From CANDOC01 sp965261725 (GTDB lineage Bacteria; Pseudomonadota; Gammaproteobacteria; Pseudomonadales; Endozoicomonadaceae): a stretch of DNA of 64,000 nt. The stretch is from the NCBI GenBank assembly GCA_965261725.1, contig CBDHDU010000045.1:7296-71295 (forward strand), given 5' to 3'. This document shows, piece after piece, positions 25,664 through 37,250 of the stretch; the first letter of the stretch is position 1, and every line of letters starts with the position of its first letter. The notes below the pieces were generated by a model, which did not search any database, was not told the DNA's origin, and saw only the letters and a program-made list of their open reading frames with translations. The position numbers were made by a program, and so were the translations under genes.

Positions 25664-28273
25664 TTATGCCGCAGCTTCTGATTCAAGGAAATCTTTGGCG
25701 AAGCGCTGGAGTACGCCGCCTGCTTCATACACTGAAACTTCTTCGGCCGTATCGAGGCGACAGGTTACGGGTACTTCGACAGTTTCACCGTTGCGACGAT
25801 GAATCAGCAGCGCAAGCGTGGTGCCTGGTGTGCGTTCGCCGATAACATCGTAGGTTTCAGTACCGTCCAGTCCCAGCGTTTTGCGGGTGGTGCCTGGTTT
25901 GAATTCCAGTGGCAGTACGCCCATGCCGACGAGGTTGGTGCGGTGAATTCGCTCGAAGCCTTCGGCGACAATGGCTTCTACGCCTGCCAGTCGTACGCCT
26001 TTGGCTGCCCAGTCGCGGGATGAGCCTTGCCCGTAGTCGGCCCCGGCAACAATAATCAAAGGTTGCTTGCGATCCATGTAGGTTTCGATAGCTTCCCACA
26101 TCCGGGTTTCTTTGCCTTCCGGCTCGATCCGTGCCAGTGAGCCCTGCTTGATTTCGCTGGTGTCATCCAGACACATTTCATTCAGCAGTTTCGGGTTGGC
26201 AAAGGTGGCACGCTGGGCTGTCAGGTGATCGCCCCGATGAGTAGCGTAAGAGTTAAAGTCTTCTTCCGGCAGACCCATTTTGGCCAGATATTCTCCGGCG
26301 GCACTGCTGGCAAGAATGGCGTTGGATGGAGACAGGTGATCAGTAGTGATATTGTCACCCAGCACTGCCAGTGGTCGCATGCCTTTTAATGTGCGCTCAC
26401 CTGCCAGCGCGCCTTCCCAGTATGGCGGGCGGCGAATATAGGTGCTCATCGGACGCCAGTCGTACAGCGGGCTTTCAGCTTCTTTGGCTTGACCCAGATC
26501 AAACATCGGGATATAGATCTGATTAAACTGCTCCGGTTTTACATGCTCGCTGACAATGGCATCGATTTCTTCATCGCTGGGCCAGATATCTTTGAGTGTG
26601 ACCGGGTTACCGTCTTTATCATTGCCCAGTACATCTTTCTCAATATCAAACCGTACAGTACCAGCAATGGCATAGGCGACCACCAGCGGTGGTGAAGCCA
26701 AAAATGCCTGTTTGGCGTAAGGATGAATCCGGCCATCAAAGTTACGGTTACCGGACAGTACTGCTGTTGAGTAAAGATCGCGATCAATGACTTCTTTTTG
26801 AATTTCCGGATCAAGCGCACCGCTCATACCGTTACAGGTAGTGCAGGCATAGGCGACAATACCAAAACCCAGTTTCTCCAGTTCAGGTAACAGCCCGGCT
26901 TCTTCGAGGTAAAGTTTGGCAACTTTGGAGCCCGGCGCAAAAGAAGACTTTACCCACGGTTTACGAATCAACCCCAGTTCATTAGCTTTACGGGCGACCA
27001 GTCCGGCAGCAACAACATTGCGCGGGTTACTGGTATTGGTGCAGCTGGTGATGGCGGCAATAATTACTGCTCCATCAGGCATTTTGCCTTCGTTTTCTTC
27101 TGCTTTGGCTTTGTCCAGATCTACGGCAATACCACGCTCTGCCAGATCAGATGTTGGCAGACGACGGTGAGGGTTGGAAGGCCCCGCCATATTGCGGCAG
27201 ACAGTTGACAGATCAAATGTCAATACCCGCTCATATTCAGCGTCTTTCAGACTGTCGGCCCAGAGTCCGGTAGTTTTGGCGTAATTTTCTACCAGTTCAA
27301 CCTGTTCCGGCTCGCGACCGGTCAGTTTCAGGTAATCAATGGTTTGTTCATCGATATAGAACATACCGGCAGATGCACCGAATTCCGGGGTCATATTGGA
27401 AATAGTGGCACGGTCACCGATGGTCAGATCAACAGCCCCCTCGCCAAAGAACTCCAGATAAGAAGACACAACCCGTTCTTTACGCAGGAATTCAGTGAGA
27501 GCCAATACAATATCAGTGGCGGTAATGCCGGGCTGACGTTTACCTGTCAGCTTTACACCAACAATATCTGGTAGGCGCATCATCGAGGGGCGACCGAGCA
27601 TTACAGTTTCTGCTTCGAGGCCACCAACACCAATCGCAATAACCCCCAAGGCATCGACATGCGGTGTATGGCTGTCGGTACCGACGCATGTATCAGGGAA
27701 AGCGATACCGTGACGCGCCTGGATCACCGGCGACATCTTCTCCAGATTGATCTGGTGCATAATGCCGTTACCGGCCGGAATTACGTCGACGTTTTTAAAG
27801 GCGGTTTTGGTCCACTCAATAAAGTGGAAACGGTCTTCGTTGCGCCGGTCTTCAATTGCACGGTTCTTTTCAAAGGCTTCGGGATCAAAGCCGCCGTGTT
27901 CTACGGCCAGTGAGTGATCAACAATCAGCTGAGTAGGAACGACCGGATTTACTTGAGATGGGTCACCACCTTGCTCAGCAATCGCATCACGCAAACCAGC
28001 AAGATCAACCAGTGCCGTCTGACCGAGAATATCATGGCAAACAACGCGTGCCGGGTACCAGGGAAAATCCAGTTCCCGCTTGCGTCCGATAATCTGTTTA
28101 AGAGAGTCAGTCAGTGTCGCCGGATTACAGCGGCGTACCAGCTGTTCTGCGAGTACGCGAGCAGTGTAGGGCAGTTTATCGTAAGCACCGGGCTGGATTG
28201 CTTCGACTGCAGCGCGGGTGTCGAAATAATCCAGTTGGGTGCCCGGTAACGGTTTGCGGTTTGCAGTATTCAT
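25664..28273 (-). CDS. acnD: Fe/S-dependent 2-methylcitrate dehydratase AcnD
   Basis: An aconitase-family enzyme of 869 residues that dehydrates 2-methylcitrate to 2-methylaconitate. Cluster-ligand cysteines are in AAITSCTNTSNP and VAYACTTCNGMSG. Substrate motifs include GTDSHTPHVDALGVIAIGVGG and the C-terminal GADYGQGSSRDWAAKG. It is distinguished from AcnA by its partner PrpF and by the prp context. The ATG at 28273 follows an appropriate spacing from prpC. The enzyme acts in the cytosol between PrpC and PrpB. Confidence 0.95.
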   Translation of the reverse strand: MNTANRKPLPGTQLDYFDTRAAVEAIQPGAYDKLPYTARVLAEQLVRRCNPATLTDSLKQIIGRKRELDFPWYPARVVCHDILGQTALVDLAGLRDAIAEQGGDPSQVNPVVPTQLIVDHSLAVEHGGFDPEAFEKNRAIEDRRNEDRFHFIEWTKTAFKNVDVIPAGNGIMHQINLEKMSPVIQARHGIAFPDTCVGTDSHTPHVDALGVIAIGVGGLEAETVMLGRPSMMRLPDIVGVKLTGKRQPGITATDIVLALTEFLRKERVVSSYLEFFGEGAVDLTIGDRATISNMTPEFGASAGMFYIDEQTIDYLKLTGREPEQVELVENYAKTTGLWADSLKDAEYERVLTFDLSTVCRNMAGPSNPHRRLPTSDLAERGIAVDLDKAKAEENEGKMPDGAVIIAAITSCTNTSNPRNVVAAGLVARKANELGLIRKPWVKSSFAPGSKVAKLYLEEAGLLPELEKLGFGIVAYACTTCNGMSGALDPEIQKEVIDRDLYSTAVLSGNRNFDGRIHPYAKQAFLASPPLVVAYAIAGTVRFDIEKDVLGNDKDGNPVTLKDIWPSDEEIDAIVSEHVKPEQFNQIYIPMFDLGQAKEAESPLYDWRPMSTYIRRPPYWEGALAGERTLKGMRPLAVLGDNITTDHLSPSNAILASSAAGEYLAKMGLPEEDFNSYATHRGDHLTAQRATFANPKLLNEMCLDDTSEIKQGSLARIEPEGKETRMWEAIETYMDRKQPLIIVAGADYGQGSSRDWAAKGVRLAGVEAIVAEGFERIHRTNLVGMGVLPLEFKPGTTRKTLGLDGTETYDVIGERTPGTTLALLIHRRNGETVEVPVTCRLDTAEEVSVYEAGGVLQRFAKDFLESEAAA

Positions 28274-28343
28274 ACGTCAGCAATCCAAAGGTAACTTCAG
28301 GGGAGGGCAGGTTGAATCTGCCCTTTGTTATTATTCTTTTTTG

Positions 28344-28410
28344 GCTGCCAGCCACCAGCTACTGGCTTCCAGCGGCCAGCTGGTAGCCGGAAGCTGAAGG
28401 CTGGCAGCTA
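28344..28410. repeat. Heptamer tandem repeat, prpC-acnD gap
   Basis: About nine degenerate 7-base units, for example GCTGCCA, GCCACCA, GCTACTG, GCTTCCA, GCTGGTA, GCCGGAA and GCTGGCA. They end three bases before the prpC stop codon. Confidence 0.75.
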
Positions 28411-28412
28411 TT

Positions 28413-29540
28413 TCATGAGCGATCTTCAATCGCTACCCAGTCCGCATGCTCTGGGCCGGTGTAATCAGCGGAAGGACGGATAATCCGGTTGTTGGCACGT
28501 TGCTCCATCACGTGTGCAGTCCAGCCTGCAACCCGTGAGCAAACAAAGATCGGGGTAAACAACTTGGTTGGAATATTCATAAAGTTGTAAGCAGAGGCGT
28601 GGAAGAAGTCGGCATTACAGAACAGTTTTTTCTCGCGCCACATGACCGCTTCTACGCGTTCGGAAACGGCATACAGATGAGTGTCGCCTACCTGCTTGGA
28701 GAGTTTCTGAGCCCATTCTTTGATTATGGCATTACGGGGATCGGATTCACGGTAAATGGCATGGCCAAAGCCCATGATCTTATCTTTGCGTGACAGCATA
28801 CTCATGATCGCTTCTTCAGCCTCATCGGCGGTCTGCCACTGCTCGATCATATCCATTGCCGCTTCGTTGGCACCACCATGCAGCGGACCACGCAGAGAGC
28901 CGATAGCGCCGGTTACCGTGCTGTGAATATCGGACAGGGTGGAGGCGCAGACCCGCGCGGTAAAGGTTGAAGCGTTAAACTCATGCTCAGCATACAGGAT
29001 CAGTGACGCATGCATGACTTGGACATGCAGTGGCTCAGGCTTTTTATTGTGCAGCGTCCAGAGGAACTGTTCTGCGATGGAATCTGCTTCGGTTTCCACA
29101 TCGACCCGAATACCTTCATGGCTGAAGTTATACCAGTAGTTGATCATACCGGGGAAGATGGCGAGCAAACGGTCAATGTGTTCGTGCTGTTCGGAAAAAT
29201 CACCTTCAGTTTCGAGATTGCCCAGCATGGAACAACCGGTACGCATGACATCCATCGGGTGCGCAGATGCAGGAATTTGTTCCAATACGGTTTTTAATTG
29301 CCGGGGCAGGGCACGCATGCCTTTCAGGCGGGTTTTGTAGGCGTCGAGTTCTGTCAGGTTGGGAAGCTTCCCATAAAGCAACAGGTAGGCGACTTCTTCA
29401 AACTGAGCCTTGTCCGCCAGCTCTTTTATATCGTGACCGCGATAAGTCAGGCCTGCACCTGTCTTGCCCACGGTACACAGTGCGGTTTCACCAGCAGATT
29501 GACCACGCAGGCCAGCACCACTCAACTTCTTTTCTGCCAT
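28413..29540 (-). CDS. prpC: 2-methylcitrate synthase
   Basis: Citrate-synthase-family enzyme (375 residues) that joins propionyl-CoA and oxaloacetate to give 2-methylcitrate. Catalytic motifs are GSLRGPLHGGANEAAMDMIEQ with the first His, GFGHAIYRESDPR with the second, and the Asp-bearing block NADFFHASAYNFMNIP near the C-terminus. The size and N-terminal AGETALCTVGKTGAGLTYRGHDI are those of PrpC rather than the larger GltA. It lies 72 bases after prpB. It is the committing step of propionate oxidation. Confidence 0.95.
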   Translation of the reverse strand: MAEKKLSGAGLRGQSAGETALCTVGKTGAGLTYRGHDIKELADKAQFEEVAYLLLYGKLPNLTELDAYKTRLKGMRALPRQLKTVLEQIPASAHPMDVMRTGCSMLGNLETEGDFSEQHEHIDRLLAIFPGMINYWYNFSHEGIRVDVETEADSIAEQFLWTLHNKKPEPLHVQVMHASLILYAEHEFNASTFTARVCASTLSDIHSTVTGAIGSLRGPLHGGANEAAMDMIEQWQTADEAEEAIMSMLSRKDKIMGFGHAIYRESDPRNAIIKEWAQKLSKQVGDTHLYAVSERVEAVMWREKKLFCNADFFHASAYNFMNIPTKLFTPIFVCSRVAGWTAHVMEQRANNRIIRPSADYTGPEHADWVAIEDRS

Positions 29541-29612
29541 GATACATCTCCGTTTATTTTTATTACTAATTTACAGACGAGTTATACAGACAATTTTCCA
29601 GCTGATATTGAA

Positions 29613-30452
29613 TCAGGGGTTAAGAAACTCTTTGGTTTTTACCAGCAGCTCTCGCTCCTGAAAGGTCATCATACCATCTGCAATGGCTCCACTGTTACCA
29701 TCACGTTTAATGACTTGCAGAACTTCCCGCATGGCAGTGACGGCAGCACGCTGCAGATCGGATGGAATAATAATCAGCTGATAGCCCATAGCCTTTAGAT
29801 CTTCAGTCGGTACCAGTGGTGTTTTGCCGCTATAGAACATATTGATCAGCTTCGGACCCGGTGCCTGTTTGGCGATTTCTTCAATCTGCGCGATAGTCTG
29901 CGGTGCTTCGACAAACAGCATATCGGCACCGGCTGCAACATAGGCTTTGGCGCGTTCAATTGCATCATCAAAACCGGTGACAGCAATCGCATCGGTGCGG
30001 GCAATCACGGTGACGTTACCGGCATATTTGGCGGCAACGGAAACCTTTTTGCACATTTCTTCGGTGGAGACGAGTGATTTGCCATCCAGATGACCACAGC
30101 GCTTGGGGAATTCCTGATCTTCAATATGGAAGGCACAGACGCCAGCGTTTTTAAACAGCTCGACGGTACGCTTAACGTTTACCTCATTACCAAAACCGGT
30201 ATCGGCATCGGCAATCACCGGCAAGCTGGTTGCTTCCACAATCTGACGAATACGGTCGACTACCTCAGTAAGCGTCAATAAACCAATATCGGGTACACCA
30301 GTACTGCGAGCAATGGCGCCACCGCTGGCATACAGGGCAGAAAAGCCTGCTTCTTCACCGAGGCGGGTCGAAATACCATCATAAACACCGGGGGCGGTGA
30401 CGATACCTTCTTTGGCAATCAGGCGATTTAGTGCATTGTCTTTGTCGCTCAT
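29613..30452 (-). CDS. prpB: 2-methylisocitrate lyase
   Basis: A 279-residue lyase of the isocitrate lyase superfamily that splits 2-methylisocitrate to pyruvate and succinate. The signature KRCGHLDGK with the catalytic Cys is present, together with Mg ligands in VIADADTGFGNEVNVKRTV and HIEDQEFPKRCG. Length is typical. It is the first enzyme gene of the operon, 13 bases after the regulator gene, with AGAGGAAGTAGT as a ribosome-binding site. Confidence 0.95.
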   Translation of the reverse strand: MSDKDNALNRLIAKEGIVTAPGVYDGISTRLGEEAGFSALYASGGAIARSTGVPDIGLLTLTEVVDRIRQIVEATSLPVIADADTGFGNEVNVKRTVELFKNAGVCAFHIEDQEFPKRCGHLDGKSLVSTEEMCKKVSVAAKYAGNVTVIARTDAIAVTGFDDAIERAKAYVAAGADMLFVEAPQTIAQIEEIAKQAPGPKLINMFYSGKTPLVPTEDLKAMGYQLIIIPSDLQRAAVTAMREVLQVIKRDGNSGAIADGMMTFQERELLVKTKEFLNP

Positions 30453-30465
30453 ACTACTTCCTCTT

Positions 30466-31194
30466 TTAAATTTGCTCCGACTGGCGGGCGTCTTTTTTCT
30501 TTTTCTTGGGTTTGCGGGAAAGTGTTTCGGACGGTGTAGTTATATGTTGCTTGATCTCACGGCGGGCGCGGCTGATATGGCGGCGCATCAGCATCTCAGC
30601 AAGCTGACCATCCCGCTCCTGCAGTGCCTTAAGAATCATTTGATGTTCAAACAGAGCCTGTTCCGGGCGGTGACTGCTGCTGGAGCTTTTACGATACATC
30701 TGTACCAGATGGTAGAGCTCATCACAGAGTGAATGGATCAGCCGCTGGTTACGGGAGCCTTTGATAATCCGGTAGTGGAAATCATAGTCGCCGTTCTGCT
30801 CGATATATGCCTGCCCATTGTTGTTCCGGATAAATGAGGCGTGGGTTTCGAGTAGTTGTTCCAGTTCGGCGAGTTCATGATCCGTCATGTGCTCGGCAGC
30901 CAGCCGGGCGGCCATGCCTTCGAGTGCTTCGCGGATAGCGAAGATTTCGGCCAGTTCGTTTTCAGACAGGGTAACAACCCGGGCGCCGGCATTGGGTGTG
31001 CGGATTACCAGCCCCATGCTTTCCAGTCTTACAATGGCTTCCCGCAGCGGACCACGCCCAACACCATAGCGGCGGGTGAGTTCTGCTTCAGGTACACGAC
31101 AACCTTGAAGCAGGGCACCTGATGTGATCTCGTCTATCAACATGCCGCTGACTTCATCAGCCTGAGTTTCGAGTCTGGCATTAATATTGTTCAT
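30466..31194 (-). CDS. GntR-family regulator of the methylcitrate operon
   Basis: A 242-residue FadR-subfamily regulator. The N-terminal winged helix has GCRVPEAELTRRYGVGRGPLREAIVRLESMGLVIRTPNAGARV, and the all-helical FCD effector domain follows (about 85-210) with DYDFHYRIIKGSRNQRLI metal-type His residues. The last 25 residues are highly basic (KPKKKKKDARQ). It is the first gene of the prp operon. In many proteobacteria a GntR protein in this place represses prp genes and senses methylcitrate or propionyl-CoA derivatives; that role is inferred by position. Confidence 0.88.
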   Translation of the reverse strand: MNNINARLETQADEVSGMLIDEITSGALLQGCRVPEAELTRRYGVGRGPLREAIVRLESMGLVIRTPNAGARVVTLSENELAEIFAIREALEGMAARLAAEHMTDHELAELEQLLETHASFIRNNNGQAYIEQNGDYDFHYRIIKGSRNQRLIHSLCDELYHLVQMYRKSSSSSHRPEQALFEHQMILKALQERDGQLAEMLMRRHISRARREIKQHITTPSETLSRKPKKKKKDARQSEQI

Positions 31195-31311
31195 CCGCTT
31201 TCAGTAAAACCCTGCAGATTGTTTACGATATTTATTTTTTTGCCATTTATACACCGATAATAGTGATTATATCAAGATGATCGTTAACGGTTTATGGTGG
31301 CGCTGTGTTAT

Positions 31312-32058
31312 CTAGCGCCTCTCACAGGGTCTGTTTACTCCTTGCAACCAGTCACGTACGAGCCAGTTTGCCTGATCCTGATGCATACCTGCATACTGAA
31401 GGGTATACATAAACCAGTAGTCAAGATAATACGGCTTGTTATTATCATCTTTATCGTAAATTGGAATTGGGACACCACGGGACATTCTTGTAATATGATT
31501 ATGCTCAAACCATTCAAGAATTCTTTTTAACTTCAGGAATTTTACTTTTGTTACCTCCATTAAATGGCCGTTTTGAGGTGTTCTTTGACCGAGCTGCGTT
31601 AGTTTATCGGTTATTGTTTTTTGAAATTCGTGCTCTTTGAATAATTTGGGGTACGTGTAGTCCGGTATCAGGCTTGCTTTAAGCGGAGGCATTGCATAGA
31701 GGTCCTTGCATGACTCATCGCCACAAACAAAAACTGTATGAGCGCCATGTGTATAAATAGCATTCAGGTTATACAGATCATTTTGAGAAAACTTATGATG
31801 TAATTCTTCTTTCGATTCGCGAAGAGCTGTTTCCCACTTATGTGTTTCACTTTGTTCAGACTGGCCTCCTGGCAAACCCCATACAGTATTATCTGAAGCG
31901 TATTGTTTTTGTGTGCTATAGTGATTGTCACACAGAAGTATAAGCAGTTGTTTGCCTGTGCCGAAATCTCTTGTTGTCAGTACCATTACATAGACGTGCT
32001 GTGCTGTTGCGACGGTGCAACAGAAAAGTAGCAATACGGTAATTAATCCTCGTTTCAT
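31312..32058 (-). CDS. Exported Nudix-like hydrolase
   Basis: The 248-residue product starts with a Sec signal peptide (MKRGLITVLLLFCCTVATAQ). A Nudix-like box then occurs at about 63-88: WGLPGG followed by ETALRESKEELHHKF, in which the RE and EE residues are kept. The spacing before RE is one residue longer than the standard, and the Gly near the end of the box is replaced. The N-terminal VMVLTTRDF and the GLPGG loop support the fold. The remaining C-terminal half (about 130-248) is Tyr/Trp-rich and unrecognised. Export is unusual for Nudix enzymes, so it may act outside the cytosol or be a host-directed protein. A GGAGGTATTTT site precedes the start. Confidence 0.65.
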   Translation of the reverse strand: MKRGLITVLLLFCCTVATAQHVYVMVLTTRDFGTGKQLLILLCDNHYSTQKQYASDNTVWGLPGGQSEQSETHKWETALRESKEELHHKFSQNDLYNLNAIYTHGAHTVFVCGDESCKDLYAMPPLKASLIPDYTYPKLFKEHEFQKTITDKLTQLGQRTPQNGHLMEVTKVKFLKLKRILEWFEHNHITRMSRGVPIPIYDKDDNNKPYYLDYWFMYTLQYAGMHQDQANWLVRDWLQGVNRPCERR

Positions 32059-32324
32059 AAAATACCTCCTTCTTGAATATCATCTCGTACGGAACAGGAT
32101 GAATACTCTCTAATTGCATATTATGGGAGCAGGAATTAAACAGACAGAAATGATCTATATCAGGATAATTCGAGCGCTATGATTCAGGAGGTTAGATTTT
32201 GCATATTGAAATAAGTTTCAAAAATAAGACGGTAATGGCTAGTTTATTGAGTAAATGAGTGAGATTTTTGTTTTTTTGAATAAAAGCGCCCCTTTTTATA
32301 TACAGAGACGCCGTTTGATACTTG
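32059..32324. other. Intergenic region
   Basis: AT-rich, about 265 bases between the promoter side of the exported Nudix gene and the 3' end of aacS. I see no gene, repeat or convincing terminator. Confidence 0.4.
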
Positions 32325-34271
<1,947 letters not shown>

Positions 34272-34301
34272 GATGCATCCTCTTTGCATTTCGGGAGGCG
34301 A

Positions 34302-34369
34302 GCTTCCAGCCTCCAGCTGCCGGTAGTGCTGGTACAATACTGGTAGCTGACAGCTAATAGCCGACAGCT
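34302..34369. repeat. Heptamer tandem repeat, liuE-aacS gap
   Basis: Units such as GCTTCCA, GCCTCCA, GCTGCCG, GCTGACA, GCTAATA and GCCGACA are arranged in two runs around a non-matching centre. The array ends just before the liuE stop codon, as in the prp copies. Confidence 0.7.
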
Positions 34370-34371
34370 CT

Positions 34372-35286
34372 TTATTGTTCTTTCTGTATAACCTTCGCCA
34401 GCGCTGCCAGTCCGGCATTGCTGCGACAGAGCAGTCCAAGCTGTTCTGTCACAAAGCGGGTTGCCCAGAGTAAACCATTATTATCAACACCGTGACGAAT
34501 ACCCAGCCCTTCCAGCAGATAGACCACATCCTCGGTTGCTACATTACCACTGGCGCCGGGTGCATAAGGGCAGCCGCCCAGTCCGGAAATGGCGCTGTCG
34601 ATTACTTCCAGCCCTTCTTCAAGCAGGGCATAAAGGTTAGCAATTGCCTGCCCGCGGGTATTATGGAAATGAGCCGCCAGCTGAGGCATCGGTACCTTTG
34701 CTGTGACTTTCTCAAACAGCTGTTTTGCCTTGACCGGTGTTCCGAGACCAATGGTGTCACCGAGTGAGACTTCAAAGCACCCGCGATCAATTAACTCTTT
34801 TGTCAGTTCGGCAACTTTTGCCGGACGAATATCACCCTCATAGGGACAACCCATGATGCAGGAAATATAGCCCCGCACCCGTTTACCCGCGGCAGTCGCG
34901 GCTTCGATAACCGGGGTAAAACGCTCCAGACTTTCACTGATGCTGCAGTTAATGTTCTTCTGGCAAAAAGTCTCGGAAGCTGCTGTAAATACAGCAACTT
35001 CATCGACATTGGCGGCGAGTGCACCTTCGACACCTCGGAGGTTGGGGGTCAGTGCCGCATAGACGGTATCGCTACGTCGTTTAAGGTCAGCAAATACCTG
35101 GTCAGAGTCTGTCATTGCCGGGATGCGACCCGGCGCGACAAAGCTTCCGGCTTCAATATGACGCAATCCGGCCTCTGCCAGCAATTCTACCAGCTGGATA
35201 CGGTCGCCAACGGATTGCGGCGTTTCCCCCTGCAGGCCATCCCGTGGCCCGACCTCGACAATACGAACAGCTTTCGGGAGGCTCAT
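34372..35286 (-). CDS. liuE: Hydroxymethylglutaryl-CoA lyase
   Basis: A 304-residue TIM-barrel lyase of the DRE-TIM family that cleaves HMG-CoA to acetyl-CoA and acetoacetate, the last step of leucine breakdown. The N-terminal VEVGPRDGLQGE holds the metal-binding Asp. HFHNTRGQA supplies His ligands, and the flexible catalytic loop ISGLGGCPYAPGASGN has the active Cys. Its start codon overlaps the end of liuD by 4 bases, so they are translationally coupled. Confidence 0.95.
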   Translation of the reverse strand: MSLPKAVRIVEVGPRDGLQGETPQSVGDRIQLVELLAEAGLRHIEAGSFVAPGRIPAMTDSDQVFADLKRRSDTVYAALTPNLRGVEGALAANVDEVAVFTAASETFCQKNINCSISESLERFTPVIEAATAAGKRVRGYISCIMGCPYEGDIRPAKVAELTKELIDRGCFEVSLGDTIGLGTPVKAKQLFEKVTAKVPMPQLAAHFHNTRGQAIANLYALLEEGLEVIDSAISGLGGCPYAPGASGNVATEDVVYLLEGLGIRHGVDNNGLLWATRFVTEQLGLLCRSNAGLAALAKVIQKEQ

Positions 35287-37250
35287 GCTTCAACCTCCTG
35301 CTGTTCAAAATCCAGCAGCAATGCGTTCTGGTCAACCTGCTCACCGGCATTGAAATGAATCGCGGTTACTGTGCCGTTTGCCGGAGCCCGGATGGTATGT
35401 TCCATTTTCATGGCTTCCATAATCACCAGCGGGGTATCCTGATCCACCTGCGAGCCGGTTTCAGCAAGTACCTCCACAATCGTGCCCGGCATCGGTGCAT
35501 GCAGGCGGCCATCATTATCATCAGCAATATTAACCGGAGCCTGAAGTTGCCAGACCAGCTGGTGGTCAGAACCTGTCAGATAAAGTGTGTCGCCTGCAGC
35601 ATCCAGGCGATAGCGGGTGGATAGTCCATCTGCCTGAATGGTGATAACGGTATCCTGCTGCTGATAGCTGAAAGCAAATGATCCGTTACTTGTTTCCAAT
35701 ACGGCTTTGCCCGGCTCACCTTTGATTAAACGGGCACTGAGTCGTTGCTGGTCCTGCCAGAAAAATACTGGTGCTCCGGCAGCTTGATTCAGTCGCCAGC
35801 CGGATGTTGTGTTAACCGGCGAAGCTGCTGTTGTCTGCAGTTTATAGAGCGCCGCAGCTGCCAGAGCAGGCTGTAGATTAACAGTGCGGGGAGCCAGCGT
35901 ATCGCCGTGCAGCTCAACAAACCGCGTGGTTAACCGGGCTTCAGCAAAGGTACGGTGCTGCAGTACCCGAATCAGGTAATCACGGTTGGTATCAACCCCG
36001 CCAAGCACGAGATTTTCCAGTGCAGTAATCAGCCGCTGACGGGCTTCATCCCGGTCTTTACCGTGGGTAATAATTTTCGACAGCATCGGGTCATACCAGA
36101 CACTGACATCATCATGCTGTTGAATCCCACTGTCGATACGAACACCGGGCAAATCAGCAGGCTCATGCAGTACATTAATATGACCCGTAGCGGGCAGAAA
36201 ACCATTGTCCGGTGATTCGGCATACAGCCGGACTTCCATGGAATGTCCCTGCAACTGCAGTTCAGACTGCTTGAGCGGCAACGGCTGATTACTGGCAACC
36301 TGTAACTGCCATGCCACCAGATCGGTGCCGGTAATCAGTTCGGTAACCGGGTGCTCGACCTGTAGCCGGGTATTCATTTCCATAAACCAGAATTCACTGC
36401 CTTCCAGCAGAAATTCTACGGTTCCGGCACCGGTATAGTTAATCGCCTTGGCGGCTTTTACGGCAGCTTCGCCCATATCTTTACGTAGAGAAGGGGATAA
36501 TCCGGGGGCAGGTGCTTCCTCAATGATTTTCTGATGACGACGCTGTACCGAGCAGTCCCGTTCAAACAGATAGACGCCATTGCCATGGTTATCGCAGAAT
36601 ACCTGAATTTCTACGTGGCGGGGTTGTAACAGACACTTCTCAACCAGCATCCGGTCGTCACCGAAAGCCTGCATTGCTTCCCTGCGGGCACCGGCAATCG
36701 CGGCATCCAGTTCTTCGGCACTGTATACCACCCGCATGCCCTTGCCACCCCCCCCGGCACTGGCTTTTAGCATCAACGGAAAACCAACATCCAGCGCTGC
36801 TCTGCGCAGGGTTTCATCATCCTGCTTTTCTCCGTGGTAACCGGGCAACACCGGTACGCCAGCGTCTTCCATCATCGCCTTGGCTTCCTGCTTGCTGCCC
36901 ATGGCGGTAATGGCATTAGCGGTCGGGCCAATAAAGGTTACACCGGCTTCAGTACAACGTTGGGAGAACACCGCATTTTCTGACAGGAAACCATAACCAG
37001 GATGAATTGCTTCAGCGCCGGTCTGTCTTGCCGCATCCAGTACTTTGTCTATATCGAGATAGCTTTTGACCGCTTCCGCCGGCCCGAGGCAGACGACTTC
37101 ATCCGCCAGTTTTACATGCAGTGCTTTACGGTCTGCTTCGGAACAGACGGCAACCGTTTTAATACCCAACCGTTGACAGGTACGGATCACCCGGCAGGCA
37201 ATTTCACTGCGGTTGGCAATCAGAACCTTGCTAAATAAAGAGCTAGACAT
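35283..37250 (-). CDS. liuD: Methylcrotonyl-CoA carboxylase, biotin-carrying alpha subunit
   Basis: A 655-residue subunit with biotin carboxylase (about 1-450), a linker domain and a C-terminal biotinyl domain. ATP-grasp motifs include KASAGGGGKGMRVV, and EMNTRLQVEHPVTE carries metal ligands. The biotin Lys is in VIMEAMKMEHTIRAPANG. I chose ATG 37250 because the 18 codons upstream overlap liuC and lack similarity; a purine-rich GGGAGAAGAA precedes it. It acts with LiuB. Confidence 0.95.
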   Translation of the reverse strand: MSSSLFSKVLIANRSEIACRVIRTCQRLGIKTVAVCSEADRKALHVKLADEVVCLGPAEAVKSYLDIDKVLDAARQTGAEAIHPGYGFLSENAVFSQRCTEAGVTFIGPTANAITAMGSKQEAKAMMEDAGVPVLPGYHGEKQDDETLRRAALDVGFPLMLKASAGGGGKGMRVVYSAEELDAAIAGARREAMQAFGDDRMLVEKCLLQPRHVEIQVFCDNHGNGVYLFERDCSVQRRHQKIIEEAPAPGLSPSLRKDMGEAAVKAAKAINYTGAGTVEFLLEGSEFWFMEMNTRLQVEHPVTELITGTDLVAWQLQVASNQPLPLKQSELQLQGHSMEVRLYAESPDNGFLPATGHINVLHEPADLPGVRIDSGIQQHDDVSVWYDPMLSKIITHGKDRDEARQRLITALENLVLGGVDTNRDYLIRVLQHRTFAEARLTTRFVELHGDTLAPRTVNLQPALAAAALYKLQTTAASPVNTTSGWRLNQAAGAPVFFWQDQQRLSARLIKGEPGKAVLETSNGSFAFSYQQQDTVITIQADGLSTRYRLDAAGDTLYLTGSDHQLVWQLQAPVNIADDNDGRLHAPMPGTIVEVLAETGSQVDQDTPLVIMEAMKMEHTIRAPANGTVTAIHFNAGEQVDQNALLLDFEQQEVEA

